DNA of 49,070 nt from an uncultured Collinsella sp. GTDB taxonomy: Bacteria > Actinomycetota > Coriobacteriia > Coriobacteriales > Coriobacteriaceae. A program made the position numbers and the translations under genes. A model generated the notes under the pieces. The model ran no database searches, was not told where the DNA came from, and saw only the letters and a program-made list of their open reading frames with translations. Where the stretch lies: positions 1 to 49,070 of the forward strand of contig CAUEMA010000013.1 in the NCBI GenBank assembly GCA_959018755.1, given 5' to 3'. This document shows positions 7,828 to 15,777 of the stretch, one piece after another (position 1 is the stretch's first letter; each line of letters begins with the position of its first letter).

Positions 7828-9082
7828 GGGCGCCCCCATAGCATTTAACGGAAGAGCGTTCCGAACTCTCGTTAGAGAGGGAGAGGAAGGAAAATACCAA
7901 TATATAAGTCATGGCCGAAGCGGTATGCGGTTCTTTGTTGATTACTAAAACGAACAGCAAAGCGAGCATAATGCCTGCGGATAGAGGAAGACGCCGAGTT
8001 CCGATAAGGGCGTATAACGTAACCCCCCACATCGCGAAACCAGAGACACCGAACGCGGCAAGTTGAAAGAAGCTCGTTGTCGTCAAAGAATCAATGGTTG
8101 GGGAGCCCGCTGCAATGGCAGAATAGGCCTCCAGGGCATCTCCGTAACCTAATCCCAAAACGGGGCTTGAGGAAAATAGGCTCCAGCACACACCAGGAGA
8201 CTGAAGCCTCGTGAGCTTTGTGACGGCGTCAGCATCCCCCAGCTTCCAAAATAATGAAGGGTCAATCTGCATAAGCAAGTTAAGAATTGTGGAGTAATTC
8301 GTAAAAGCCCATAAAACGAGGATGGCAATTCCAATCGCGATTGCCACACGACCTCGACCCCCGTTTTTCAGTAATCCAACGGCAAGGGCAAGTGGAAGAA
8401 GAAGATAGCCAGCTGTAGATCCTGTTGTGAACAACGTTACGACCAACAAGGCCAATCTAACTTTTGATGCTTTTTTATTAACAATGAACTCAACGGAAAT
8501 CGCAAGGAGTAGATAAGAAGCAAAAATACCGCTTTCCCAGAAAAAACCCATACTCTTGCTTGCGTCGATATACGCCTCAGCAAACTGAGAGACAATGAAG
8601 ATGGTTTTGTAATGAACACCGTTGACGTTTTCAAACACGGGGAACGGTAAGTTTATCCCCAACCAATTTGTTGCAATCCAAACCAATAGAGACACACAAG
8701 AGGTGGCGCACATAAGCCAGACAAAAATATGGCAGAGATGAAGAGGCCCTACCTTCCTGACACAAAGGTAGGCTAAAAGGATACAAACCATTAATGTCAA
8801 GGAATTCATGACATTTGAACTACTAAAATTGCCGATAGCAGAAAGCAAGACAGGAATCGTAAAGACAAGCGCACCGATCGTTAACGCCGTATTGTTCTTA
8901 TCCGCGTCAGAAAGCGTCAGCAGAAGAAAACACGATATCAGAGCAAACGGTAGGCATAGCGACGAAAAGCCTATCAATGTTGAAACGGCGCTGCAGCTAT
9001 TGAGGCAAATTGAGAATCCGACGAAAGTCCCAATTAACAGCCAATCCAGCCTAACCGACAAGAACCGCCTAGCAAAGTTCAT
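7817..9082 (-). CDS. wzy: Wzy-like O-antigen/capsule repeat-unit polymerase
   Basis: About 421 residues from ATG 9082, 1 nt after the capF stop. Roughly ten or more hydrophobic helices and a larger polar loop in the middle to late part (about 270-345), the layout of Wzy/WaaL proteins. Sequence identity between Wzy proteins is low, so the call rests on topology and on its place between capF and wzx. It would polymerise repeat units on the outer membrane face. O-antigen-ligase-like enzymes share this layout and cannot be excluded. Confidence 0.72.
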   Translation of the reverse strand: MNFARRFLSVRLDWLLIGTFVGFSICLNSCSAVSTLIGFSSLCLPFALISCFLLLTLSDADKNNTALTIGALVFTIPVLLSAIGNFSSSNVMNSLTLMVCILLAYLCVRKVGPLHLCHIFVWLMCATSCVSLLVWIATNWLGINLPFPVFENVNGVHYKTIFIVSQFAEAYIDASKSMGFFWESGIFASYLLLAISVEFIVNKKASKVRLALLVVTLFTTGSTAGYLLLPLALAVGLLKNGGRGRVAIAIGIAILVLWAFTNYSTILNLLMQIDPSLFWKLGDADAVTKLTRLQSPGVCWSLFSSSPVLGLGYGDALEAYSAIAAGSPTIDSLTTTSFFQLAAFGVSGFAMWGVTLYALIGTRRLPLSAGIMLALLFVLVINKEPHTASAMTYILVFSFLSLSNESSERSSVKCYGGAHEI

Positions 9083-9083
9083 T

Positions 9084-10301
9084 TTAAACAACTTCGAAAA
9101 ATGTATCTGGATTCTCGGGGTCGAAGGGCTCGTTGGCCCACATGACCGTCACGAGGTCCTCGGTGTCGGACAGGTTGGTGATGGAGTGCGTGTAGCCGGG
9201 AATCATCTCCACGGCTCGTATGTCGGAACCGGAGACGGTGTACTCGTCGACGGGGAACGGGTTTCCGTCGGAGTCCTCCCCCACTTTCCTTAGCTTGATG
9301 CTCGCGGTGCCGGAGACCACCAGGAACTTCTCCCACTTGCTCATATGCCAATGGTTGCCCTTGGTAATGCCGGGCCTCGAGACGTTGATGGAGACCTGGC
9401 CGCGCTCGGGCGTGCGCAGGAACTCCGTGAACGAGCCGCGGTCGTCCACGTTGGGCTTGAGGCCGTAGGCGAAGTTGCCCGGCTCGTAGTAGGACAGGAA
9501 CGTGCTCCAGAGCTTCTTGGAGAAGGAGCCCTCCGAAAGGTCAGGCACCGACAGCGTCTCGCGGCTGTCGCGGAAGCAGTCGAGAAGGTAGACGATCTCG
9601 CCTAGCGACTTGACGTCAGTTTCCGGGACGTAGCAGAACTCGTCACCCTCTACCCTCACGAGCCCCTCGTAGCCGCAGCGGTGCTCCCCGCCGAGCAGCG
9701 CGCCCAGCATCTCGCCGACCAGGTCGTCGATGTAGAGGAGCTCCAGCTCCACGGAGGGGTCGTTGACGGTGTAGGGGCGGCCGTTGGCGATGGCGTCGCA
9801 GAAGGTGGCCACGGCGGAGTTGTATCGGGGGCGGCACCACTTGCCGTAGAGGTTGGGGAAGCGGTAGATGAGCACCGGCGCCCCGGTGCGCTCCGAGTAC
9901 TCGCGGAACAGGCCCTCCCCCGCCAGCTTCGACTCGCCGTATACGGAGCCCTCGAAGCGGCCCGACAGGCTCGCCTGCGCGGAGCTGGAGAGCATGACGG
10001 GGCACTTATTCCCGTGGCGCTCGAGGGTGTCCAACAGCGTGGAGGCGAACCCGAAGTTGCCCTCCATGAACTCGGACTGGTCCTTTGGGCGGTTGACGCC
10101 GGCCAGGTTGAAGACGAAGTCGGCGCGGGAGCAGAAGTCCTCCAGCTCGGCGGGCGTCGAGTCGATGTCGTACTCCATGACCTCGAGGGGAAGGAGTGAC
10201 TGGTATTTCGCACGGCGGTCCTTGCCGTCCCTTATGTTCTTCAGCGCGCAGCAGAGGTTCCTGCCGACGAAGCCCCTGGCGCCGGTGACGAGGACGCGCA
10301 C
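9084..10301 (-). CDS. capF: CapF/FnlB-type bifunctional reductase with cupin domain (UDP-L-FucNAc pathway)
   Basis: 405 residues. The N-terminal SDR domain has VTGARGFVG (residues 5-13) and the catalytic Tyr-x-x-x-Lys in VYGESKLAGEG. The C-terminal cupin (about 285-405) has GNHWHMSKWEKFLVVSG, with the metal-binding histidines, and PGYTHSITNLSD. This two-domain layout is that of Staphylococcus CapF: the cupin performs C3 epimerisation and the SDR domain reduces the C4 keto group with NADPH. The GTG start lies 1 nt after the capE stop. With capE and capG it completes the route from UDP-GlcNAc to UDP-L-FucNAc. Confidence 0.9.
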   Translation of the reverse strand: MRVLVTGARGFVGRNLCCALKNIRDGKDRRAKYQSLLPLEVMEYDIDSTPAELEDFCSRADFVFNLAGVNRPKDQSEFMEGNFGFASTLLDTLERHGNKCPVMLSSSAQASLSGRFEGSVYGESKLAGEGLFREYSERTGAPVLIYRFPNLYGKWCRPRYNSAVATFCDAIANGRPYTVNDPSVELELLYIDDLVGEMLGALLGGEHRCGYEGLVRVEGDEFCYVPETDVKSLGEIVYLLDCFRDSRETLSVPDLSEGSFSKKLWSTFLSYYEPGNFAYGLKPNVDDRGSFTEFLRTPERGQVSINVSRPGITKGNHWHMSKWEKFLVVSGTASIKLRKVGEDSDGNPFPVDEYTVSGSDIRAVEMIPGYTHSITNLSDTEDLVTVMWANEPFDPENPDTFFEVV

Positions 10302-10302
10302 C

Positions 10303-11361
10303 CTACTGCACCGCCTCGTGCTCGCGGCCCTCCAGGGCCAGCTGCACGTACTCGGCGGTCTTGATCTTGGCGATGGTGCCCTCCACGTCGAGCCTCTCGG
10401 TGTTGTGGCTCGTGTAGGACTCGTCTGCCTGGGTCTCCACCTCGCCGTCCACGACGAACTTGTCGTAGTTCAGGTCGCGCGAGTCGCAGGACACGCGGTA
10501 GTAGCCGCCCATGTCCTCGGCGCGCAGTCGCTCCTCGCGGGTCATGAGGGTCTCGTAGAGCTTCTCGCCGTGGCGGGTGCCGATCACCTGGGTGCCCACG
10601 CGGCCGAAGACCTCCTGCACGGCCTCGGCGAGGTCGCCGATGGTGGAGGCAGGGGCCTTCTGGATGAACAGGTCGCCGGGGTTGGCGTGCTCGAACGCGA
10701 ACTGCACCAGGTCCACGGCCTCGTCCAGGTTCATGAGGAAGCGGGTCATGTTGGGGTCGGTGACCGTGAGCGGCTCCCCTTTTCGGATGCGGTCGATGAA
10801 CAGCGGGATGACGCTGCCGCGCGAGCACATGACGTTGCCGTAGCGGGTGCAGCAGATGGTGGTGCGGCCGGCGCCGTTGCGGGCGTTGGCGTAGATGATG
10901 GACTCCATCATGGCCTTGGACTTGCCCATGGCGTTGATGGGGTATGCGGCCTTGTCGGTGGACAGGCACACGACGCGGTCCACGCCCTCCTCGATGGCGG
11001 CGTGCAGGACGTTGTCCGTGCCGATGACGTTGATGCGCACGGCCTCCATGGGGAAGAACTCGCAGGAGGGCACCTGCTTGAGGGCGGCGGCGTGGAAGAT
11101 GTAGTCCACGCCGTGCATGGCGTCGCGCACGCTCTGGGCGTTGCGGACGTCGCCGATGAAGAAGCGCACCTTGGAGGCGAGCTCGGGGGACTTCTCCTGC
11201 AGGCGGTGGCGCATGTCGTCCTGCTTCTTCTCGTCGCGCGAGAAGATGCGGATCTCGGCCAGGTCGGTGTTCATGAAGTGCTTGAGCACGGTGTTGCCGA
11301 ACGAGCCGGTGCCGCCGGTGATCATGAGGGTCTTGTCTTTGAATGCGGAAGTGCCTGTCAT
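10303..11361 (-). CDS. capE: CapE/FnlA-type UDP-GlcNAc 4,6-dehydratase/5-epimerase
   Basis: 352 residues, soluble SDR. The NAD(P)-binding motif TGGTGSFG lies at residues 15-22. The usual catalytic Tyr-x-x-x-Lys is Met145-x-x-x-Lys149 here (NAMGKSKAMME); Met in place of Tyr is a known feature of CapE-type enzymes. GEKLYETLMTREE and GGYYRVSCDSRDLNYDKF near the C-terminus are typical of the FnlA/CapE group. It starts the UDP-L-FucNAc pathway. A GGAGG ribosome-binding site precedes the ATG, and the upstream gene ends 4 nt away. Strong GC bias creates a long meaningless antisense frame over capE and capF. Confidence 0.9.
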   Translation of the reverse strand: MTGTSAFKDKTLMITGGTGSFGNTVLKHFMNTDLAEIRIFSRDEKKQDDMRHRLQEKSPELASKVRFFIGDVRNAQSVRDAMHGVDYIFHAAALKQVPSCEFFPMEAVRINVIGTDNVLHAAIEEGVDRVVCLSTDKAAYPINAMGKSKAMMESIIYANARNGAGRTTICCTRYGNVMCSRGSVIPLFIDRIRKGEPLTVTDPNMTRFLMNLDEAVDLVQFAFEHANPGDLFIQKAPASTIGDLAEAVQEVFGRVGTQVIGTRHGEKLYETLMTREERLRAEDMGGYYRVSCDSRDLNYDKFVVDGEVETQADESYTSHNTERLDVEGTIAKIKTAEYVQLALEGREHEAVQ

Positions 11362-11364
11362 AAA

Positions 11365-12573
11365 TTAATCCTCCACTAGTTGAGTAAGTAATTTTTCGAG
11401 CTTGTCGAAGAACAGCTTCTTCGTGAAATAGCGTTCGTAATAAGCTTTTGCGTTATAGCCAAGCTGCCCCGTGTCGGAAAGTCCAGCAAATTGCGAGGCA
11501 ATTCGTGCAAGGCCTTCGGCATCTTCGATATCGCAGCAGAAACCGCATTTGGCCTCATCAATTACTCGTTTGGTTTCACCAGAAAGCGCTGCCAAAATCG
11601 GTTTTCCAGCGGCCATATAAGTTGTTACTTTTCGAGGAAGGGTGTACGTGGCCATGGGGCTGTCTTCAAAAGTGACAACCATTGCATCGGAGGCACCGTA
11701 ATATTTGGGCATATCCTCAATTGGCTTGCGGCCGTGGAATACAATGTTATCTAGGCCTAGTTCCGAAGCTCTCGATTTACATTGCTCCAAGCGCGACCCA
11801 GACCCAACAATATGAAAAACGAGGTTCTGATCTTTCTGAGTAATGCTGGCGGCTTCGACAATGGTTATAACGGACTGTGTTTGTCCCACATTACCGGCAA
11901 ATGTTAAATTGACTTTCGATGAGTCATAGCCTTCGCAGGAGCACTTGGCGCAGTCAGAAAAAGCATCGTCAGCGTATTGGGGCAAGTATGATGAGGGCTC
12001 ACGATTAATTCCAAGGCTGTTTGAAAAGTACTCGTCAAACAAAGGCGAGGTAACAGCAATACGATCAGCTTTCCTATAAATCCTTTTTGAGACGGCCGCC
12101 ATCCATTTGTAGGGCAACGAGTTCTCTGAAAAACCGCCAGCCGTAAGACTCACGGGCCACAAATCAAAGCAATACAACAGCATCTTTTTATGATGCTTGC
12201 GAGCGTAGACAAGACCGGGATCTACCTGCAGAACGGGTGAAAACTGATATCCTAAGACAACATCGAATTCTTCATTAAGCTTTCGAGCAAGCCGATTTGC
12301 GTTATGCCAAAAAGAGATATAGTTCTTTACGCGATTGAGCGCACCGGTTTTTCTAGGTTGCAAGTTGGCGCGATAAATGGTCACGCCATTATGATGCTCA
12401 ATCTGCTTATGTCCACTTTTATACTCTTCTGGAATGTCAGAGTTGGGCATTCCAGTATTCGGCAGACCGGTGATAACAGAGACGCTATGCCCTCTTTTAA
12501 CAAGTTCCTCACATACATCAGAAGTGTTAAAGGGCTCCGGCCAATAGTGCTGGCAAACGACAAGTATCTTCAT
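11365..12573 (-). CDS. GT4-family glycosyltransferase, WbuB-like
   Basis: 402 residues, GT-B fold. The N-terminus MKILVVCQHYWPEPFNTSDV and segments LLYCFDLWPVSLTAGG and KADRIAVTSPLF are typical of the WbuB-like GT4 group, which includes L-FucNAc transferases. The C-terminal donor site has TFAGNVGQTQS, FHGRKPIEDMPKYY and LPRKVTTYMAAGKPILA. The operon makes UDP-L-FucNAc, so FucNAc transfer to the first lipid-linked sugar is a reasonable inference. ATG 12573 overlaps the stop of the priming transferase gene (TAATG). AT-richer than capE just downstream. Confidence 0.82.
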   Translation of the reverse strand: MKILVVCQHYWPEPFNTSDVCEELVKRGHSVSVITGLPNTGMPNSDIPEEYKSGHKQIEHHNGVTIYRANLQPRKTGALNRVKNYISFWHNANRLARKLNEEFDVVLGYQFSPVLQVDPGLVYARKHHKKMLLYCFDLWPVSLTAGGFSENSLPYKWMAAVSKRIYRKADRIAVTSPLFDEYFSNSLGINREPSSYLPQYADDAFSDCAKCSCEGYDSSKVNLTFAGNVGQTQSVITIVEAASITQKDQNLVFHIVGSGSRLEQCKSRASELGLDNIVFHGRKPIEDMPKYYGASDAMVVTFEDSPMATYTLPRKVTTYMAAGKPILAALSGETKRVIDEAKCGFCCDIEDAEGLARIASQFAGLSDTGQLGYNAKAYYERYFTKKLFFDKLEKLLTQLVED

Positions 12574-13346
12574 TAGCGCGCGCCGTCGCCAGTGCTCACA
12601 ACGCCAAGCGTTTTGAGCATAATCACTACGTCCATCTTGATGTTTCTTGTTTTGATGTACTGGAGGTCAAACATGACCTTCTCACTGGGAAGTAGATCGT
12701 AGCCACCTGTAACCTGGGCAAGGCCAGAAATGCCCGGACGCACCATGGTGCGGTAATGCCAGCCATGAATACGCTTCTCGAACTCTTCGCAAAACGCGGG
12801 ACGCTCGGGGCGGGGGCCGATTAGGCTCATATCGCCCTTAAAGACATTCCAGAACTGTGGAATCTCGTCCAAGCGCGTCTTGCGCATAACCTTGCCGAAA
12901 GGCGTGACGCGCGGGTCTTCGTCCTGCGCCCACTGTGCGCCTCGAGACTCTGCGTCGGTGTACATGCTTCGGAACTTGTAGATATTAAACACCTTGCCGT
13001 CTTTGCCCACACGACGCTGGGCATAAATAACAGGGCCCTCAGATTCGGATTTAATCTTGGCTGCGATGACCGCCATCGGAATTGCAAGCAGAATTAAGGC
13101 ACAGCCACAGGAAACAACGTCAAAGGATCGCTTAATAAAACGATAGAATAGTCCGCCATTAACGACTGGCTCTTCCAATTCAACAATGTCATTACCGGGT
13201 AACAGCTTCTCCAGCACATCTGCTGGAATACCGTTTTCACTCAACTTCGGTTCGTGTTTTCCCACATTTTGGAGCTTGGCGGCCCTGCGCCTATCCTCTT
13301 GCGCTACAGCAACAGCTGCTGCATCTCCAATTTGATTATCTTGCAC
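12573..13346 (-). CDS. undecaprenyl-phosphate sugar-1-phosphate transferase (priming enzyme)
   Basis: About 257 residues from GTG 13346 (AAGGA just upstream). TTG 13358 is an alternative, and codons further 5' merely overlap loaP. An N-terminal extension of about 85 residues without clear structure precedes the catalytic unit: FIKRSFDVVSCGCALILLAI (membrane helix), VIYAQRRVGKDGKVFNIYKFRSMY, PFGKVMRKTRLDEIPQFWNV, MSLIGPRPERP and RPGISGLAQVTG, the standard order of PF02397 bacterial sugar transferases. It transfers a sugar-1-phosphate to undecaprenyl phosphate on the inner membrane face and so starts the repeat unit. Only one hydrophobic segment is present, as in the small monotopic enzymes. 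Which sugar it uses is not readable. Confidence 0.85.
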   Translation of the reverse strand: MQDNQIGDAAAVAVAQEDRRRAAKLQNVGKHEPKLSENGIPADVLEKLLPGNDIVELEEPVVNGGLFYRFIKRSFDVVSCGCALILLAIPMAVIAAKIKSESEGPVIYAQRRVGKDGKVFNIYKFRSMYTDAESRGAQWAQDEDPRVTPFGKVMRKTRLDEIPQFWNVFKGDMSLIGPRPERPAFCEEFEKRIHGWHYRTMVRPGISGLAQVTGGYDLLPSEKVMFDLQYIKTRNIKMDVVIMLKTLGVVSTGDGAR

Positions 13347-13413
13347 TATTTCCTTCAAACCTACGTCCCCGCCCCCGGGGATCCTCCCTGTCCCGTTAAA
13401 CAGTCGCCTGCAT

Positions 13414-13959
13414 TTAGGCGATCGCCTTTTTAAGGTTTCGCAATACGCGCTGTTCGGCTGAAAGCACGGCAAGGCCAACGCGCGTAGTTACGCGTCGGCC
13501 GCATAAGTCGAGCTCCAAATAAGCAGTGCTCTTGCGTCTGTTAATGGTTTTGATAAGGCCTTCGTGGCCCAGCAGCGGACCTGCCGTTACTACGACCTGA
13601 TCGCCGTCTTTTAAGGCCTCACTCATGGGCACTACGCGGTCCCCCGCATGCGTAAAGCCGCCAATAAGCTGGACCTCTTCTTTTGCCAGCGGCACAAACC
13701 GACCATCCTGAGATAACACCCGGGCAAAGTCGTCCATGCGCAGCAGATACTGTTGCACGGTGCGGGGATCTGCCGTATCGCAGATAAGATATCCGGGAAA
13801 GAGCGGCTTGGTCGTATCGACCCATTCGCCGTGTACTTTAATCTCGGTTTGAAATAAGGGATAAAAGAGCTCCTGCATGGCGCTAGCCGGCACCACGCGC
13901 TCGATGCGCTCGCGCATTACGTCTTCGCGACCGTTAATGACCTGAATCACATACCACAC
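13414..13959 (-). CDS. loaP: LoaP-type NusG paralogue, processive antiterminator
   Basis: About 181 residues from GTG 13959, chosen because GGGGG is well placed upstream and the resulting MWYVIQVINGRED is the usual LoaP-type start. The NGN domain covers about 1-100 (MQELFYPLFQTEIKVHGEW, KPLFPGYLICDT); a KOW domain near 125-170 has DGDQVVVTAGPLLGHEGLI. LoaP/UpxY-type proteins load onto RNA polymerase at the leader of their own long operon and suppress termination. Here it is the first gene of a polysaccharide operon of about 11 kb, which is the classic context. General NusG is excluded by this context and sequence type. Very likely it controls the genes down to 2441. Confidence 0.87.
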   Translation of the reverse strand: MWYVIQVINGREDVMRERIERVVPASAMQELFYPLFQTEIKVHGEWVDTTKPLFPGYLICDTADPRTVQQYLLRMDDFARVLSQDGRFVPLAKEEVQLIGGFTHAGDRVVPMSEALKDGDQVVVTAGPLLGHEGLIKTINRRKSTAYLELDLCGRRVTTRVGLAVLSAEQRVLRNLKKAIA

Positions 13960-14440
13960 GAGCACCACCCCCTTGCTGTCTTACGTGTGGCTCACGGGGT
14001 TTGGGTATGGCTTCGCCAGGGCGCTTGTGCGCGAAGGCGCTCCATATTCAAACCCTGAGCCCAGTTAGACAAGCACGTGGCTCTGCCCCACCGTGAACGG
14101 TATGTATGAGTGCAGTTGCTAGAGACGCGGACGTGTATCGCAAAAAGACCGCGTCCCCAGCTGGCTGCGTGCAGCCCAGTCAAGCGGGTACAAAACTGGA
14201 CCGCACGCAAACAGCTGCTAGACTGCTGTGAATTGTCATGAAAGATCGATTCGAATGAACAGCTTGCACATAGACAAGAACAAAGTCATTCGATGCGATA
14301 CGCATGACGACGCTATTGGAGCTCGTGGTTTTTCTGGCACCGCCGTTACGGCCGGATGCTGATCGACCCTGCGCTTTGCGGCTTGCTAGAGCCGTGAGCA
14401 CAGTTGAACCCATGTATCGTTAGGTATCCTAGCACAGCAG
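13960..14440 (-). promoter_or_regulatory. long untranslated leader of the LoaP/polysaccharide operon
   Basis: About 480 nt without a credible gene. Several stem-loops are visible on the transcribed (minus) strand: a 7-bp stem at 14124-14130/14149-14155 (GACGCGG/CCGCGTC), a hairpin at 14161-14179 (CTGGCTGC/GCAGCCcAG), and CTTCGC/GCGAAG around 14010-14036. LoaP proteins are known to recognise a leader hairpin, so the target RNA element is expected here, but I cannot say which hairpin it is. I found no convincing -35/-10 pair. Confidence 0.45.
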
Positions 14441-14750
14441 GTGGCCCATACGTTTTGGGGCGTGTTGAGCAACATATTGTTTATTTGCCGTAGTTATGGG
14501 GGATATCGCGCTGCCTTGCACGCATTGCCGCAGGTTTATGGGGGTGTGTGGGCTGACGATCACTGCCCGAGTTGTATTGCTGGCGGCGTGAATTGCTCAA
14601 ACTATTATGCTTGGCTAACAAACTTTGTACAAAACCGGGAAGGTAATTGCGCAACTTTTTGCGGGTATTGGCGCGGGCGTACGGTTTATCGGACGAGCTT
14701 GACGATCCCGTCTCCCAGTGTGAGGTTCACCGAATTAAGCGACGATAATT

Positions 14751-14777
14751 CAGTTGTCGCAATATTTGCGACAACTG
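14751..14777. promoter_or_regulatory. perfect 12-bp inverted repeat, 3-nt centre (operator or hairpin)
   Basis: CAGTTGTCGCAA, TAT, TTGCGACAACTG. It lies between the LoaP leader and the tRNA-Ala terminator, with no open reading frame of its own. The short symmetric form suits a dimeric regulator site; as RNA it would be a very tight hairpin without a T-run. The rest of 14441-14796 shows no gene. Confidence 0.5.
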
Positions 14778-14796
14778 CTGCTGACGGCAAATTTTT

Positions 14797-14827
14797 GCAA
14801 AAAAAGGCCACTCAATTGAATGGCCTT
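14797..14827 (-). terminator. intrinsic terminator after tRNA-Ala
   Basis: On the minus strand AAGGCCA and TGGCCTT flank a self-complementary centre (TCAATTGA with one mismatch on each side), followed by a run of T. It starts about 10 nt past the CCA end of the tRNA. Confidence 0.8.
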
Positions 14828-14837
14828 GCATTCACGA

Positions 14838-14913
14838 TGGTGGAGACGAGGGGGATCGAACCCCTGACCTCTTGACTGCCAGTCAAGCGCTCTCCCAGCT
14901 GAGCTACGCCCCC
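14838..14913 (-). tRNA. tRNA-Ala(GGC)
   Basis: 76 nt with encoded CCA. The cloverleaf folds by eye: acceptor GGGGGCG/CGTCTCC including the G3-U70 pair that identifies alanine tRNAs, D-arm GCTCAGCTGGGAGAGC, anticodon loop CTGGCAG (anticodon GGC), and T-arm GGTTCGATCC. Confidence 0.96.
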
Positions 14914-14986
14914 GTGACGAGGTAGTACTATAGGGGAATGTTTCGCTTGATGCAAGGGGTAATTTTGACTTGTTGCTTTCACTTAC

Positions 14987-15068
14987 GGGTTTTCCTGGGA
15001 CGGGGGTAAATCAGCTATTTATTGCTTCGCCGAAAAATAGCTAATTTACCCCCGTCCCGATAAAACCC
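14987..15068. repeat. long palindromic element A
   Basis: 82 nt. Outer arms GGGTTTT/AAAACCC, then a perfect 15-nt arm GGGACGGGGGTAAAT with its complement, one mismatched base, and AGCTATTT/AAATAGCT around a 13-nt centre. Too long and too symmetric for an ordinary terminator, and no T-run follows. Shares the GGGAC...TAAAT arm pattern with element F at 37931. Confidence 0.8.
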
Positions 15069-15121
15069 TCACGCGGCGATTTCCTACTCGTCAACCGTCC
15101 CGATATAACCCTCACGCGACG
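15053..15121. repeat. two 26-nt direct repeats next to element A
   Basis: CGTCCCGATAAAACCCTCAC... at 15053-15078 and CGTCCCGATATAACCCTCAC... at 15096-15121 agree in 24 of 26 positions and begin 43 nt apart. The first overlaps the right arm of element A; the second runs up to the end of the thiN-like gene. It looks like a partial duplication of the element's edge. Confidence 0.75.
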
Positions 15122-15126
15122 GTGCC

Positions 15127-15768
15127 TTACTTGTAGAGGTAGGCGATTGCGACGCCTTGGTGGACTTGGATCTTGGCCGTTTTCCTGACGACATTAGAGA
15201 TGCCTGTGTCGGCTAACAGGCCTAGGGGGCTGTGGTCTAGCTCCCATTCTAGGCCGTGTTCGCTTATCTCTGTGTTGGGAGCGATGGCGATGATGGAGAA
15301 GGTTTTGCCCTCGGCGCCCTCGATGGTCCAGATCTCGTCCTGGTGCAGGATTCTGGCCGTCACTTCGTCTTCTTCGATCCAGACGGGGGCGTCCGCATAG
15401 CCTGCCAGTAGCCCTAACACAGACAGTGCCATGTCCGGGCGGCCGCCGGTGCCGCAGGTCGCAACCACTTCGGCGGCTGGCCAGCGGCGCCGGATGGCGT
15501 CCAGGGCTAGCGCTAGATCAGTGTAGTCCTTGTAGGGGCTGTGGCGTTCTACTTCAAAGTCGGCAGCGGCATCGACCAGAGCGCGTCCCTCATCGCTTAC
15601 GGTGTCGGCGTCTCCCACGTAGACGTCGCAGCTCAGGCCAGCGACCAACAGGGCGTCCAGGCCGCGGTCTACGGCTACAATGTGGTCGCACTCCCCTGCC
15701 AGGTGGCAAAGCAACTCGGCGCTCGCCACCACCGGCGAGCCGCAAACCACTAATACTTTACAAGCCAC
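15127..15768 (-). CDS. thiN: thiamine pyrophosphokinase family protein
   Basis: 213 residues. Family motifs are recognisable: VAVDRGLDALLVAGLSCDVYVGDADTV (nucleotide-binding region, GDADT in place of the usual GDFDS), SPYKDYTDLALAL (K-D-x-T-D) and TCGTGGRPDMALSVL (GGRxD; the usual following His is Met). The C-terminal beta-rich part (from about 135) fits the thiamine-binding domain. It would transfer diphosphate from ATP to thiamine in the cytosol. Altered motif residues leave some doubt about activity or substrate. The HAD gene upstream ends 9 nt away, so the two are probably co-transcribed. Confidence 0.78.
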   Translation of the reverse strand: MACKVLVVCGSPVVASAELLCHLAGECDHIVAVDRGLDALLVAGLSCDVYVGDADTVSDEGRALVDAAADFEVERHSPYKDYTDLALALDAIRRRWPAAEVVATCGTGGRPDMALSVLGLLAGYADAPVWIEEDEVTARILHQDEIWTIEGAEGKTFSIIAIAPNTEISEHGLEWELDHSPLGLLADTGISNVVRKTAKIQVHQGVAIAYLYK

Positions 15769-15777
15769 GGCCCTCGC

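Noticed and set aside
9868..11379. Plus-strand frame of 503 codons over capE and capF, and a similar one over capG (3432-4277)
   Set aside because: Low-complexity Val/Ala/Gly/His translations typical of GC-rich antisense; the minus-strand genes have intact motifs.
14341..14400. Minus-strand CACG...GCAAGCC...GCAAAGC...GGG, similar to a cyclic-di-GMP-I riboswitch core
   Set aside because: The obligatory hairpin between the two conserved segments is missing, and outer pairing does not form. Probably chance similarity.
14441..14875. Plus-strand ORF ending in METRGIEPLTS
   Set aside because: Its last part is the antisense of tRNA-Ala, a well-known false-gene ending, and the rest overlaps a hairpin and terminator.
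14987..15121. Repeats considered as a CRISPR array
   Set aside because: Only two imperfect direct copies, one inside a long palindrome; no regular spacers and no cas genes.
15127..15768. Thiamine pyrophosphokinase-like gene checked for a TPP riboswitch upstream
   Set aside because: The upstream gene ends 9 nt away, and no TPP-aptamer pattern is visible before the HAD gene either.
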